DNA from: Streptomyces sp. NRRL F-5123
GTDB taxonomy: Bacteria > Actinomycetota > Actinomycetes > Streptomycetales > Streptomycetaceae
Reading direction: 5' to 3'
Length of the DNA stretch: 64,000 nucleotides
Assembly: GCF_000721495.1 (NCBI RefSeq)
Contig: NZ_JOHY01000006.1
Span: 1 to 64,000, forward strand
The position numbers were made by a program, and so were the translations under genes. Positions 42,381 through 52,457 of the stretch are shown in pieces. The notes beneath the pieces are model-generated. The model ran no database searches and was not told the DNA's origin. It saw only the letters and a list, made by a program, of their open reading frames with translations. Each line of letters starts with the position of its first letter. The stretch's first letter is position 1.

Positions 42381-45300
42381 CTACCCCAGGGCCACCCCCT
42401 GGACCTGCACCATCTCGCCGCCCCTGATGAGCAGCCCGCGCCCGACCGGCCCGCCGCCCACGTCCCGCGGCAGCCGCACGTTGAACAGATCGCCCTCGCT
42501 CGCCCCCTGCGGCGACAGCAGCAGCCCGCTGCGCGAGCGCCGCGCCTCGACGAGGAAGCCGCGGTACTGCGAGCCCATCTGGTCCGCCGACCCGGCGGCG
42601 ATCAGCCCGTGCTCGCCGTCGAGACCTGACTTGACGACCGTCTCCAGCGCCGAGTCCAGCGGCGTGTCGTAGATCAGCTCGCCGTCGTCCACGACCACGA
42701 CGTACGCCGCCCCGGCCCCCGCCAGATCCGTCAGCTCCCTGAGGTCCTCGCCCGTCGCCTCGCCCGTCAGCAGCCCCAGCACCCCCGGCTCCCCGGCCAG
42801 TTCGCGCAAGGGCGAGCGGCGCGGGCTCACCAGGACCACCGGCACCCCGGCCGCGGTCAGCGAGCGGGCCGCGGCGATGAGCGCGGTGGAGCGCCCCGAC
42901 TTCGGCGGCCCGGCGATGACGAAGCCCGGCCCCGACTCGCGCAGGTCGATGCCCACCGGCTGCAGCTCGTCGCCGCCCACGCCGAGCAGCGCCCACAGCG
43001 GCGACGGCGGCGCGAACTCCGGGTCCAGCGCCAGGGCCTCGCTGACGGTGATGCGCGGCGGCAGCGCGTCCACCCGCATGGGCCGGTTGAAGCGCGGCGC
43101 CCCGCGGTGGCGTTCGGCGGCCTCCCGCCCGATCCGCTGCAGCGCCTCCACCTGGGCCTGCCCCGACGGCTCCTCGGCGAGCAGCGCGACCTGGCTCTCC
43201 TGCACGCCGTGGTCGGTGGGCCGCAGGGCCCGGCCGGACGGCATGGACTTGGGGACCTCGCGCACCGCGAGCCCGCCGGTGGTGTAGTCGTTGGGGTCGG
43301 CCATCCGCAGGATCAGCTTGTCGGCGAAGACCGACGAGATCTGCCCGGAGAAGCCGCTGCGGTCGGAGGTCATCACGATCTTGAGGCCGGCCGCGGCGCC
43401 CTCGCGGAAGAGCCGGTTGGCGGCCTCGACGAGCTTGCCGTAGTTGTACGACTCGAACGTCGAGACGTAGCCCTCCCAGCTGTCCAGCAGCAGCACCATC
43501 CACGGCAGCCGCTCCTCGGGCGTGGCGGCCATCGCGCGCTGCTCGGCGGCGCTGGAGGCGCCGCGCAGGGCGAGCAACTGCTGCCGCCTGGAGACCTCGG
43601 CGGCGAGCCGGTCCAGCAGCCGCTGGAGGCGTTCGGGCTGGTCACGGGTGACGATCGCGCCGCAGTGCGGCAGGCCCACGAGCGGCAGCAGCGCGTTGGC
43701 GCCACAGTCGATGCCGTAGAGGTGCACGTCCTGCGGCGAGGCCGTCTGCGCCAGCGAACCTGCGAAGGTGCGCAGCGCGGTGGAGCGGCCGGAGCGCGGG
43801 CCGCCGACGATGAGCACGTGCTCGCCGTGCACGATGTCGACGGCCAGCGGCGCCCGCGCCTGCTGCGCGGGCAGGTCGGTGAGGCCGTACGGGATCGGCG
43901 GCACGTCCTGCCAGCCGCCCGCCGCGGCGGGCCCGGCGCCGTGCCCGCCGCCGACCGCCGAGGCGGCCAGCTGCGCCACCGTCACGGACTCGGGCAGCGG
44001 GTCCAGCCAGGGCTTGCGCGGGGCGGGCAGCCCCATCAGGTCGGACGCCGCGGCGATGGCGTCGACCAGCACCGCGAGGTCGGTGACCATGGTGCCGTCG
44101 TCCTCGTCGCCGCCCGCGCCGCGCGGCAGCGGCCGGCCGAGCGCCGTCCAGCCCAGCGGCTGGACGCCCGCTTTGGCGCGCGTCCCGCCGACCGCCGGGC
44201 GGCGGCCGCCGATACGCGCGGACTGCACGCCGACCAGCGACTGGGCGCCGGAGCGCACGTACGCGCGGCCCGGCGTGGACTTGGCGATCGCGCCCGCGTC
44301 GGGGGCGTCGATGACGTCCCGCGACTCGTCGGCGTCGGTGACGCGCAGCGCGATGCGCAGGTTGGTGTTGGCGCGGATGTCGGCGCTGACCACACCGGCG
44401 GGCCGCTGCGTGGCGAGCACCAGGTGCACGCCGAGGGAGCGGCCGCGGCGGGCGATGTCGACGAGGCCGGCGACGAAGTCCGGGAGTTCGGCGACCAGCG
44501 ACGCGAACTCGTCGATGATCAGCACCAGCCGGGGCATCGGCTCCAGCTCGGGCCGCAGCCGCCGCGCGTCGCCGTAGTCCTCGATGTCCTTGGTCGCGGC
44601 GTTGAAGAGGATCGTCTCGCGGTGGTGCAGCTCGGCGGCGAGCGAGGCCAGCGCCCGCTCGGTGAGGTGCGCGTCGAGGTCGGAGACCATGCCGACGGTG
44701 TGCGGCAGCCGGGAGCAGTCCAGGAAGGCGCTGCCGCCCTTGTAGTCGATGAGCACGAAGTTGAGCGCGTCGGGCCGGTTGACGACGGCGAGCGAGGTGA
44801 TCACCGTCTGCAGCAGCTCCGACTTGCCCGCGCCGGTGGTGCCGGCGACCAGGGCGTGCGGGCCGTCGCGCCGGATGTCGAGCACGAAGGTGCCGTCCGC
44901 GCCGATGCCGATGGGCGCCGCGGTGCTGGAGCCGCCGCGCTGCCAGATCCCGGCGACGTCCTTGCCCGAGGGGTCGGGCATGCCCAGCAGGTCCAGCAGC
45001 CGGGCCGAGGTGGGCAGTGCGCTGTCGGCGTCGTCCCGGCTGACGTCCCGGACGGGCGCGAGCGAGCGGGCGACCAGTTGGCACCAGTCGCCGCCGACCT
45101 GGTCGGCCAGCACGTCGCCGAGCGCCTCCAGGCCGGCGCCGCGCAGGTGGACGCGGGCGTCGTCCTGCGGCGACCAGCACACCGCCGCCCGCACCTCCTC
45201 GGGCAGCAGCCGCTCGTCGGCGTCCAGGCACAGCGCGAGGATGCCGAACCGCGGGCCTTCCTGGAGCAGTTGCGGCACGCCCGGGGTGCGCCGCAGCAGC

Positions 45301-46877
45301 CGGGCGCCGTCGAGGACGACCAGCACGAACGGGTCGGGCCGCAGGCCGCCGCCACCGCCGGAGGAGAGCGCTTCCGCCTTGCGGCGCTCCAGCTCCTGGA
45401 GCAGCTCGTTGATCCGGCGGCCGGTCGTCTCGCCGTCGGTGCCGATGAGCGACACGCAGTCCTGGCCCTGCTGCGGCGCCAGGTGCGGCAGCCAGTGCGC
45501 CCAGCCCCACGCCTGCCCGGCGTCGGGCTCGGACGACAGCAGCACCATCGACAGGTCGCGCGGGCTGTGCAGCACGGCCGCCTGCGCCACGAGCCAGCGT
45601 GCGGTGGCCAGCGTCCGCTGCCGCAGCCCGGCGACGCCGACGACGCCCAGTTCGGGCAGCGGCAGCGGCACCGGCACGTCGTTGACCCTCGGCGGCACCG
45701 GCTGCGGCGCACCGTCCGGCAGATGGCCGCCCTTGGGCAGCAGTTCGATGTCGGCGAGCAGGTCGGCGACGCCGATGCGCAGCCGCAGCACGTCGGGGTC
45801 GGTGAGGCGGCGCTCCCACAGCCGCATCCGCGGGCCCGTGGCCCACAGCAGGATCTGCGCGGCGTCCGGGTACGCCGCCCGCCGCTCGGCGCGGTCGGTG
45901 AGCCGGGCGCTCTCCAGGGTCATCTCGTGCTGGGCCAGTTCGGCCTTGAACTGCTTGGCGGTGTTGCGGTCCTTGCGCTTGCCCTCGCGGGACTCGCTGA
46001 GCCACTGGCCGGCCAGCATCATGGGGCTCATCAGGCAGAAGAGCAGCATGTAGACCTGGTGCACCATGAAGAACATCGCGAGGCCGAAGACGAGCGGGAC
46101 CAGCGCCGCGATCATCTGGAAGCGGGCGCCCTCGCCCTTCTGCGGCGGCTGCGGCACGTACAGCCGGGGGCGCGGCGGGAGCGACTTCAGCCGCGGCGGG
46201 CGGTTGTAGGCCAGGCCGCCCTCGCCCATCGGCGACAGGTGCGCGTCGGGCTCGCTCGGCACGTCCAGCACGACGACGGTGTCACCGGCGCGGATCTGCG
46301 CGCCCAGCGGCCATTCGCGCTCCCCGGTGACGGGCTCGCCCTCCAGGGTCAGCTCCGTGCCGGGCTCCACGGCCAGCGTGACCGTGCCGTCCGCGGCGAC
46401 GGACACCCGGGCAGCGAGCTGCGGGAGCAGGGCGTCCGGCACCGAGACCGTGCAGTGCTGCCCCGAGCCGAGGGTGGCCTTGCCCAGGCCGAGCCGGGCG
46501 ACCCGGCCCGCGCCGGGGCCGCCGCACACCCGCAGTTCGACGCGGCCGGAGGGCTCGCCGGTGCGCATGAAGGGGCCGATGGAGTCGTCGGTGGTGACGC
46601 GCATGCCGTCCCGCAGCACCGCGCCCGCCGGCGCCTGCGGGTCGCACAGCAGGCCGTCCGCCCACAGCTGCGCCGCCCCGGGGGGCGCGGCGCGCGTCCC
46701 GGGGAAGGCCAGCACCGTGCCGCCGCCGGCCGGCGCCGCGTTCATCTGCGGGACGCCGCCCGCCACGACCTGGGCCAGCGCCGCGGCCACGTCGCCGGCC
46801 GAGGCCCCGTCGTCCGCCGCGACGACGACGTCGCGCGCTTCCTCGCCTTGCTGTACGACCGTCACGGTCACCCGCAT
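42381..46877 (-). CDS. FHA-FtsK/SpoIIIE ATPase, EccC-like (type VII secretion motor)
   Basis: 1498 residues from ATG 46877 (GGAGGG about eight bases upstream); a longer frame to 47510 is not credible. Order: N-terminal ubiquitin-like part (1-100), FHA domain (about 112-205), two membrane helices (about 253-291), then three FtsK-like ATPase domains. Domain 1 has full Walker A GTTGAGKS (about 676) and Walker B LVLIIDEF (about 787). Domains 2 and 3 have degenerate P-loops GGPRSGRST (about 1024) and GPPKSGRST (about 1321), as in EccC. It would drive export of WXG100 proteins. No EccB, EccD, EccE or mycosin is nearby. Confidence 0.93.
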   Translation of the reverse strand: MRVTVTVVQQGEEARDVVVAADDGASAGDVAAALAQVVAGGVPQMNAAPAGGGTVLAFPGTRAAPPGAAQLWADGLLCDPQAPAGAVLRDGMRVTTDDSIGPFMRTGEPSGRVELRVCGGPGAGRVARLGLGKATLGSGQHCTVSVPDALLPQLAARVSVAADGTVTLAVEPGTELTLEGEPVTGEREWPLGAQIRAGDTVVVLDVPSEPDAHLSPMGEGGLAYNRPPRLKSLPPRPRLYVPQPPQKGEGARFQMIAALVPLVFGLAMFFMVHQVYMLLFCLMSPMMLAGQWLSESREGKRKDRNTAKQFKAELAQHEMTLESARLTDRAERRAAYPDAAQILLWATGPRMRLWERRLTDPDVLRLRIGVADLLADIELLPKGGHLPDGAPQPVPPRVNDVPVPLPLPELGVVGVAGLRQRTLATARWLVAQAAVLHSPRDLSMVLLSSEPDAGQAWGWAHWLPHLAPQQGQDCVSLIGTDGETTGRRINELLQELERRKAEALSSGGGGGLRPDPFVLVVLDGARLLRRTPGVPQLLQEGPRFGILALCLDADERLLPEEVRAAVCWSPQDDARVHLRGAGLEALGDVLADQVGGDWCQLVARSLAPVRDVSRDDADSALPTSARLLDLLGMPDPSGKDVAGIWQRGGSSTAAPIGIGADGTFVLDIRRDGPHALVAGTTGAGKSELLQTVITSLAVVNRPDALNFVLIDYKGGSAFLDCSRLPHTVGMVSDLDAHLTERALASLAAELHHRETILFNAATKDIEDYGDARRLRPELEPMPRLVLIIDEFASLVAELPDFVAGLVDIARRGRSLGVHLVLATQRPAGVVSADIRANTNLRIALRVTDADESRDVIDAPDAGAIAKSTPGRAYVRSGAQSLVGVQSARIGGRRPAVGGTRAKAGVQPLGWTALGRPLPRGAGGDEDDGTMVTDLAVLVDAIAAASDLMGLPAPRKPWLDPLPESVTVAQLAASAVGGGHGAGPAAAGGWQDVPPIPYGLTDLPAQQARAPLAVDIVHGEHVLIVGGPRSGRSTALRTFAGSLAQTASPQDVHLYGIDCGANALLPLVGLPHCGAIVTRDQPERLQRLLDRLAAEVSRRQQLLALRGASSAAEQRAMAATPEERLPWMVLLLDSWEGYVSTFESYNYGKLVEAANRLFREGAAAGLKIVMTSDRSGFSGQISSVFADKLILRMADPNDYTTGGLAVREVPKSMPSGRALRPTDHGVQESQVALLAEEPSGQAQVEALQRIGREAAERHRGAPRFNRPMRVDALPPRITVSEALALDPEFAPPSPLWALLGVGGDELQPVGIDLRESGPGFVIAGPPKSGRSTALIAAARSLTAAGVPVVLVSPRRSPLRELAGEPGVLGLLTGEATGEDLRELTDLAGAGAAYVVVVDDGELIYDTPLDSALETVVKSGLDGEHGLIAAGSADQMGSQYRGFLVEARRSRSGLLLSPQGASEGDLFNVRLPRDVGGGPVGRGLLIRGGEMVQVQGVALG

Positions 46878-47288
46878 GGGATGTTCCCTCCCCCGCCGCG
46901 GCCGGCCGGCCCGAACCTCACGCTCCGGCCCCGGCCCGGGCGCACGTACCTGTCCCAGGAGGCTATCCGCCTCCGGAAACCTCACGTAACCCCCTCCCGG
47001 CCGGGCCGGTTGTGAGCAAACCGTGAACATCCCGCCGCCCGCCCCGGTACGGGCCCCGGTCCGCGGCGGCCAACGGTGCCCGTACGGTGGTGCGTTGTCA
47101 GGGCGTACACGCCGCGACCGGGGGTGACGCGGTGCGGAACTGTTGCACGCCTGTGGTCCGTCTGTCGCCCAACGTCCTTGAGGGGCTCTGACGGGCGCTG
47201 GTAGCGTCCCGGTGACTTGACATTGGAAAGCGGTTCGGCAGCCAGGCACTCCGGTGCCGGCCCGTCCGCGAACGACCGTAAGTCGCGT
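46878..47288. other. Divergent control region, EccC-like gene/tad operon
   Basis: 411 bases between the divergent starts. The only promoter-like element is TAGCGT (47202-47207), a possible -10 about 80 bases before the tad operon, without a good -35. GGTACGGGCCCCGGTCC-type palindromes occur near 47045. No operator was recognised. A 13-base match to the WXG100 leader was considered and rejected. Confidence 0.5.
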
Positions 47289-48074
47289 ATGAGCGACGGG
47301 GGCAGTCACGTGAGGACCAGGGATCGTTCCAGCGGCGGCGGTGGCGGACACCGCCAGGCCGGCATGCCCGCACCGGCGATGGGTGTGCCGGGCGGCGAGC
47401 GGCTGCCGACGGCGCCGCGCGAGCGCAAACCGGCGCTCGCCGCACTCGCCGTCCTGCTCATCCTGCTCGGCGCGTTCGGCGCCGTGCTGACGGTGGTGCG
47501 GGCCGGCCACAAGGAGTCGTACGTCGAGATCACCCAGGCGGTCGCGGCGGGTGACCCGATACCCGAGTCCGCGATCCGCTCGGTCGACCTGTCCGACGAC
47601 TCCGGGCTGGGCCTGATCCGCTGGGAGCAGCGCGACGACCTGCTGAAAAACTTCCGGGCCGCCGTCACGCTCGTGCCGGACTCGATCCTGTCCGACAAGA
47701 TGATCACCAAGAAGGACAACGTGCTGACGCAGGGCAAGTCCCTGGTCGGGCTGTCCCTCCAGGACGGGCAGTTCCCCCGGAACTCGCTCAGCGTCGGCGA
47801 CACGGTGGCCGCGTACTTCGTCGGCAACGACGCCGGCAAGAACAGCGACAGCAGCGACTCGTCCGACAGCAGCAGCAGCGGCAGCAGCCCGCAGAGCACC
47901 CTGATCAGCAACAAGCTGATCGTGAAGTCCATCGACGTGGACACCTCGGGCTCCGGCAGCGGCAATACGTACGTCACCGTCCTCGCCGACACCGCGGACG
48001 CCGGCCCGCTGACGATCGCGGCCTCGGCCAACGACGTCTCCCTGGTCCGCGTCCCGGCCGCCGGCGGGAACTGA
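47289..48074 (+). CDS. SAF-domain Tad pilus assembly protein (CpaB/RcpC-like)
   Basis: 261 residues from ATG 47289; GTG 47310 has a better ribosome site (GGGGG seven bases upstream) and would remove seven residues. A membrane helix (about 57-79, ALAALAVLLILLGAFGAVLTVV) precedes the SAF domain. In the domain YVEITQAVAAGDPIPESAIRSVDLSDDSGLG and KSLVGLSLQDGQF are the strand-loop pieces. The outer part is Ser/Asp-rich (about 193-210). It is the first gene of the tad operon and is probably a periplasmic or wall-side scaffold for the pilus. Confidence 0.78.
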   Translation: MSDGGSHVRTRDRSSGGGGGHRQAGMPAPAMGVPGGERLPTAPRERKPALAALAVLLILLGAFGAVLTVVRAGHKESYVEITQAVAAGDPIPESAIRSVDLSDDSGLGLIRWEQRDDLLKNFRAAVTLVPDSILSDKMITKKDNVLTQGKSLVGLSLQDGQFPRNSLSVGDTVAAYFVGNDAGKNSDSSDSSDSSSSGSSPQSTLISNKLIVKSIDVDTSGSGSGNTYVTVLADTADAGPLTIAASANDVSLVRVPAAGGN

Positions 48075-48095
48075 GCGAGCGGCGGCACTCTACCC

Positions 48096-48896
48096 ATGGC
48101 ACTGATCGCCCTCGCGGCGGACAAGGGCTCGCCCGGCGTCACCACGACCGCGCTCGCGCTGGCCGCGGTGTGGCCGCGGCGCGCCCTGCTCGCCGAAACC
48201 GACCCGGCCGGCGGCGACCTCGTCTACCGCTCGCGCGCCGCCCACGGCGGCATGCTCGACCCCAACGTCGGCGTGCTCTCGCTCGCCGCGGCCGCCCGCC
48301 GCGGCCTGGCCGCCGAGCAGCTCTGGGAGCACGCCCAGCCGCTCGCCGGCGGCCTGGACGTCCTCGTCGGCCTCGGCGGCTCGGAGCAGGCCGCGGGCCT
48401 GACCGGGCTGTGGCCCGTCCTCGGCGAGGTCTTCTCGATGCTCGGGCAGGCGCCGAACGGCGCGGCCGACGTCATCGCCGACTGCGGCCGGATCAGCGGC
48501 GACTCGCCCTCCCTCGGCCTCTTCCAGCACGCCGCTCTGGTGCTGCTGGTGGCCAGGACCGAGGCCGAGCACCTGGCCCGGGTACGGGACCGGGCCGGCG
48601 CGCTGTCGGCCAAGCTGCACGGCTCGCAGCGCGGCGCCGGCGCCCTCGGCTACCCGCCGATCGGCGTGCTGCTGGTCGCCGACCCCGGGCAGAGCGCCCG
48701 GATCGCCGCGCAGGCCAACGAGATGCTGGTCGCCTCGCAGATATCCGCGCGGGTCGTCGGCACCGTCGCGCACGACCCGGCGGGCGCCGACATGCTCACC
48801 GGGCGGCGCCGCGGCCGGCTCGACAAGTCCCTGCTGATCCGCTCCGCGCGGCAGATCGCCGCCGACGTACCGAACCGGTACGGGGTCTTCCGATGA
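48096..48896 (+). CDS. CpaE-like/MinD-family ATPase of the Tad locus
   Basis: 266 residues from ATG 48096. A deviant Walker A, ADKGSPGVTTTALALA, lies at residues 8-23, with the signature Lys early. LLAETDPAGGDLVYRS, a D-x-D-x-x-G region, and ADVIADCGRISG follow. It is a ParA/MinD family member, here in the CpaE position, and likely positions pilus machinery at the membrane. Its end overlaps cpaF as ATGA. Confidence 0.86.
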   Translation: MALIALAADKGSPGVTTTALALAAVWPRRALLAETDPAGGDLVYRSRAAHGGMLDPNVGVLSLAAAARRGLAAEQLWEHAQPLAGGLDVLVGLGGSEQAAGLTGLWPVLGEVFSMLGQAPNGAADVIADCGRISGDSPSLGLFQHAALVLLVARTEAEHLARVRDRAGALSAKLHGSQRGAGALGYPPIGVLLVADPGQSARIAAQANEMLVASQISARVVGTVAHDPAGADMLTGRRRGRLDKSLLIRSARQIAADVPNRYGVFR

Positions 48897-50200
48897 GCGA
48901 GATCGACCACCAGCTGGTCAAGCGCTTCCGGGAGGAGGCCGGCGACCGGATAGCCGAGCAGCGGCGGCTCGACCAGGTCGCCGGCGCGCTGGCGATGAGC
49001 GCGGAGGACGAGCGGCAGTTCGCCCGCGCGATCATCGCCCAGATCCTGGAGGACTACGCCCGCCGGGAGATCAACGCCGGCCGCACCCCGCTGGACGCGG
49101 TCGCCGAGGAGGCGTACGCGGCCGCCGTGCACGCGGCCCTCTTCGGCGTCGGGCGGCTCCAGCCGCTGCTGGACGACCCCGACGTCGAGAACATCGACAT
49201 CAACGGCTGCGACCAGGTCTTCGTCGGCTACTCCGACGGCCGCGAACTCCAGGGCGACCCCGTCGCCGAGAGCGACGAGGAGCTGATCGAGCTCATACAG
49301 GTGCTGGGCGCCTACTCCGGCCTGTCCTCACGCCCCTTCGACTCCGCCAACCCGCAGCTCGACCTGCGGCTGCCGGACGGCTCCCGGCTCTCGGCCGTGA
49401 TGGACGTGACGCGGCGGCCGGCGCTCTCCATCCGCCGCGCGCGGCTCGGCAAGGTCTTCCTCGCCGACCTGGTCGGCAACCGCACGATCACCCCGGAGCT
49501 GGCCAGCTTCCTGCACGCGGCCGTCATGGCCCGCAAGAACGTGATGATCGCCGGCGCCACCAACGCCGGCAAGACCACCCTGCTGCGGGCGCTGGCCAAC
49601 GTCATCCCGGCGCACGAGCGGCTCATCACCGTCGAGCGCGCCCTCGAACTCGGCCTCGACCAGTTCCCCGAACTCCACCCCAACGTGGTGGCGTTCGAGG
49701 AGCGGCTGCCCAACTCCGAAGGCCTCGGCGCCATCTCGATGGCCGAACTGGTCCGCCGCTCGCTGCGCATGAACCCCTCACGGGTCATCGTCGGCGAGGT
49801 CCTCGGCGACGAGATCGTCACCATGCTCAACGCGATGTCGCAGGGCAACGACGGCTCGCTGTCGACGATCCACGCCAACAGCTCGGCCGAGGTCTTCAAC
49901 CGCATCTCCACCTACGCGCTGCAGGCCGCCGAGCGGCTGCCGATCGAGGCCTCGCAGATGCTCGTCGCGGGCGCCATCGACTTCGTGGTCTTCATCCAGC
50001 GCCGCAACGACTTCCAGCAGGGCGGCACCCTGCGCCGTATGGTGACCTCGGTCCGCGAGGTCAACGGCGTGGACGGCAGGGTCCTTTCCAGCGAGGTCTT
50101 CGCCGAGGGCAGGACCGGCGCGGCGATGCCGCACGCGCCGATCTCCTGTCTCGACGAACTCCTCGCCAACGGCTACCAGCCCACGGGGGTGTGGCGGTAA
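48893..50200 (+). CDS. cpaF: CpaF/TadA-type pilus assembly ATPase
   Basis: 435 residues from ATG 48893 (ATGA overlap with the preceding stop). Secretion ATPase: Walker A GATNAGKTTLLRAL (about 220-233), Asp box EDERQFARAIIAQIL, LEERLPNSEG and His-box GDGSLSTIHANSSAEVFNR. It supplies force for assembly, and perhaps retraction, of the Flp pilus. Its TAA stop shares its last A with the tadB ATG. The N-terminal 70 residues are a helical CpaF-type extension. Confidence 0.94.
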   Translation: MSEIDHQLVKRFREEAGDRIAEQRRLDQVAGALAMSAEDERQFARAIIAQILEDYARREINAGRTPLDAVAEEAYAAAVHAALFGVGRLQPLLDDPDVENIDINGCDQVFVGYSDGRELQGDPVAESDEELIELIQVLGAYSGLSSRPFDSANPQLDLRLPDGSRLSAVMDVTRRPALSIRRARLGKVFLADLVGNRTITPELASFLHAAVMARKNVMIAGATNAGKTTLLRALANVIPAHERLITVERALELGLDQFPELHPNVVAFEERLPNSEGLGAISMAELVRRSLRMNPSRVIVGEVLGDEIVTMLNAMSQGNDGSLSTIHANSSAEVFNRISTYALQAAERLPIEASQMLVAGAIDFVVFIQRRNDFQQGGTLRRMVTSVREVNGVDGRVLSSEVFAEGRTGAAMPHAPISCLDELLANGYQPTGVWR

Positions 50201-51105
50201 TGACCGGTGTCTTCTCGTTGACCGTGATGTACGGGCTACTGGCCGGCGCGGTCGTGGGCGGCGGTATCGCGCTGCTCGTGGTCGCGATCCGCGGCTGGGC
50301 GCCCAAACCCGTCGCCCCCGGCGAGGCGCCCGCCGACAAGGCGGCGGAGATGATGCGCTTCCTGTCGCAGCGCGGCTCGATCGCCGCCGTCGCCGGGATC
50401 GCCGTCATCGGGCTCACCCGCTGGGCGGTGCTCGGCATCGCCACCGCGCTGCTCGTCTTCACCTGGGACAAGCTCTTCGGCGGCGCCTCGGACGAGCGCG
50501 CCGCGATGAAGCGGGTGGAGGCGCTGGCCGGCTGGACGGAGTCGCTGCGCGACACCATCGCCGGTGCGGTCGGCCTGGAGCAGGCCATCCCCGCCTCGGC
50601 CCGCGCCGCCGCGCCCGCGCTGCGCACCCACCTGGAGGCGCTCGTCGACCGGCTGCGCGCCCGCACGCCGCTGCCGGACGCGCTCCAGCACCTCGCCGAC
50701 GAGATCAACGACGCGTCCGCCGACATCATCATCGCCGCGCTGATCCTCAACTCCCGGCTGCGCGGCCCGGGTCTGCGCGAGGTCCTGGGCGCGCTGGCCA
50801 AGTCGGCGCGCGAGGAGGTCGACATGCGGCAGCGGGTGATGGCGCAGCGCGCCAGTACCCGGCGCAGCGTGCAGATCGTGGTCATCGTCTCGGTCGTCGT
50901 GGTGCTCGCGCTGGCCATCTTCAACCGCGGCTTCGTCAAGCCGTACGGAACGCTGCTGGGGCAGATGGTGCTGCTGGTGGTCTGCGCGCTGTTCGGCGCC
51001 GGCTTCTGGTGGCTGCGCAGCCTGTCGAAGGTCGAGACCCCGGCCCGCTTCCTCGTCCACTCGCCCGAACTCCACGCCCAACGGCAGGAGGTGCTGCACC
51101 GGTGA
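50200..51105 (+). CDS. tadB: TadB-like inner-membrane pilus platform protein
   Basis: 301 residues from ATG 50200 (TAATG with cpaF); an in-frame GTG at 50191 is possible. It is a type II secretion F-type platform: two N-terminal helices, a cytosolic domain (WTESLRDTIAGAVGLEQAIPASA, ADEINDASADIIIAALIL, SAREEVDMRQRVMAQRASTRRSV) and two C-terminal helices. It is paired with TadC downstream and overlaps it by GTGA. It anchors the ATPase and pilin in the membrane. Confidence 0.9.
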   Translation: MTGVFSLTVMYGLLAGAVVGGGIALLVVAIRGWAPKPVAPGEAPADKAAEMMRFLSQRGSIAAVAGIAVIGLTRWAVLGIATALLVFTWDKLFGGASDERAAMKRVEALAGWTESLRDTIAGAVGLEQAIPASARAAAPALRTHLEALVDRLRARTPLPDALQHLADEINDASADIIIAALILNSRLRGPGLREVLGALAKSAREEVDMRQRVMAQRASTRRSVQIVVIVSVVVVLALAIFNRGFVKPYGTLLGQMVLLVVCALFGAGFWWLRSLSKVETPARFLVHSPELHAQRQEVLHR

Positions 51106-52007
51106 ACATGCTCGCACTGGCAGGACTGCTCGGCGCCATCACCGGTATCGGCATCTACGCCCTCATCAGGGCGCTCGCCCCGAGCCGGCACAGCGCCGCG
51201 GCCACCGTCGCCCAGATCGACGCCCTGCGCGCCCAGGGCCCCGCCGCCGGACCCGCCCCGCGCGCGACCGACCTGCGGGGCCGGATCGGGCAGCGGGTCT
51301 CCGCCTTCTACCTCGAACAGGGCTGGGAGCTGCGCTCGATGCGCGCCGACCTGGCCGTGCTGGACCGCAGCTGGGAGGGCTTCCTCGCGACCAAGCTGCT
51401 GCTCGGTGCGACCGGTCTGGTCTTCGGGCCGTTCCTCTACGCCCTGGTCTGGCAGTTCGGCTTCGGCGTCAGCCCGATCATCCCGGTGTGGCTGGCGCTG
51501 GTCTGCGCGGGTCTGTTCTTCATGCTCCCGGACCTCGAGGTGCGCCGGGACGCCACCGAGAAGCGCAAGGACCTGCGCCGGGTGATCGGCGCGTACCTGG
51601 ACCTGGTGTCGATGAACCTCGCCGGCGGGCGCGGCCTGCCGGAGGCGCTGATGGCCGCCGCGGACGTCAGCGACGGCTGGGCCCTGGTCCGTATCCGCAG
51701 CTGCCTCAACGACGCCCGGATCACCGGCGTCAGCCAGTGGGTCGCGCTCGGCCGGCTCGGCGCGGAGCTGGGCGTCGAGGAGCTGCAGGACCTGTCCGTC
51801 GCGCTCGGCCTGGTGGCCGACGACGGCGCCAAGATCCGTGAGTCCCTGGCCTCCCGCGCGGAAACCATGCGGCACCGCGAGCTCGCCGAGATCGAGGGTT
51901 CCGCCGGCGAGAACTCACAGTCCATGCTGGTGGCGCAGCTCATGCTCGCCGCAGGCTTCCTGGTCTTCCTGATGTTCCCGGCCGCGATGCGCGTCTTCCA
52001 GGCGTGA
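51102..52007 (+). CDS. tadC: TadC-like inner-membrane pilus platform protein
   Basis: 301 residues from GTG 51102 (GTGA overlap with tadB). It has an N-terminal helix, a cytosolic platform domain with the signature YLDLVSMNLAGGRGLPEALMAAADVSDGWALVRI, and C-terminal helices (MLVAQLMLAAGFLVFLMFPAAMRVF). With TadB it forms the Tad platform. It is followed by 143 bases before the pilin gene. Confidence 0.9.
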   Translation: MNMLALAGLLGAITGIGIYALIRALAPSRHSAAATVAQIDALRAQGPAAGPAPRATDLRGRIGQRVSAFYLEQGWELRSMRADLAVLDRSWEGFLATKLLLGATGLVFGPFLYALVWQFGFGVSPIIPVWLALVCAGLFFMLPDLEVRRDATEKRKDLRRVIGAYLDLVSMNLAGGRGLPEALMAAADVSDGWALVRIRSCLNDARITGVSQWVALGRLGAELGVEELQDLSVALGLVADDGAKIRESLASRAETMRHRELAEIEGSAGENSQSMLVAQLMLAAGFLVFLMFPAAMRVFQA

Positions 52008-52150
52008 ACCGGCACCACACCGAACGCGTTCCACCGACCGGGCGGCAACGGCGCCGCGAGCTCGACGCACGACGGACACCGCACGACGTACGGCACATGA
52101 CATCGCGACACCTGAGACATGGGAGTCGTCACCCAGAAAGGACTCGGACC

Positions 52151-52396
52151 ATGAACCGACCCAACCCCCTCGCCAAGGCGACCACCGCCGTCGTCGGCCT
52201 CGTCCGCCGCCGCATCGCCTGGGCCCGCAGCGAGGGCCGCACCATCGGTGCCTCCGCCGTGGAATGGGTGATCATCTCGGCCATCGTGGCCGCGCTGGTC
52301 GCCGGTATCGGCTTCACCATCAGCAAGGCGCTGAACGACAAGACCGACAGCGTCAAGAACTGCATCGACAAGGCGAGCAGCACCAGCCAGTGCTGA
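52151..52396 (+). CDS. flp: Flp-type pilin prepilin
   Basis: 81 residues from ATG 52151 (AAAGGA about nine bases upstream). Prepilin signature: cleavage after Gly33 (RTIG|ASAVEW), Glu38 at +5, then a hydrophobic helix VIISAIVAALVAGIGFTISKAL; Trp stands where Flp pilins usually have Tyr at +6. The mature C-terminus KNCIDKASSTSQC has two Cys that may pair. It should be processed by a prepilin peptidase (not in this window) and polymerised as the pilus. Confidence 0.9.
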   Translation: MNRPNPLAKATTAVVGLVRRRIAWARSEGRTIGASAVEWVIISAIVAALVAGIGFTISKALNDKTDSVKNCIDKASSTSQC

Positions 52397-52457
52397 TGCC
52401 GGTCGGCCGGGCCGGCCGGCGGCGGACAGCGGGGCAGCGGAAAGGACGGGGGAGACG

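Noticed and set aside
41976..47183. 13-base identity AACGTCCTTGAGG in the WXG100 leader (41976-41988) and tad control region (47171-47183), both near TAGCGT
   Set aside because: A 13-mer match is expected many times by chance in 64 kb on two strands, and the order relative to TAGCGT is reversed between the two sites.
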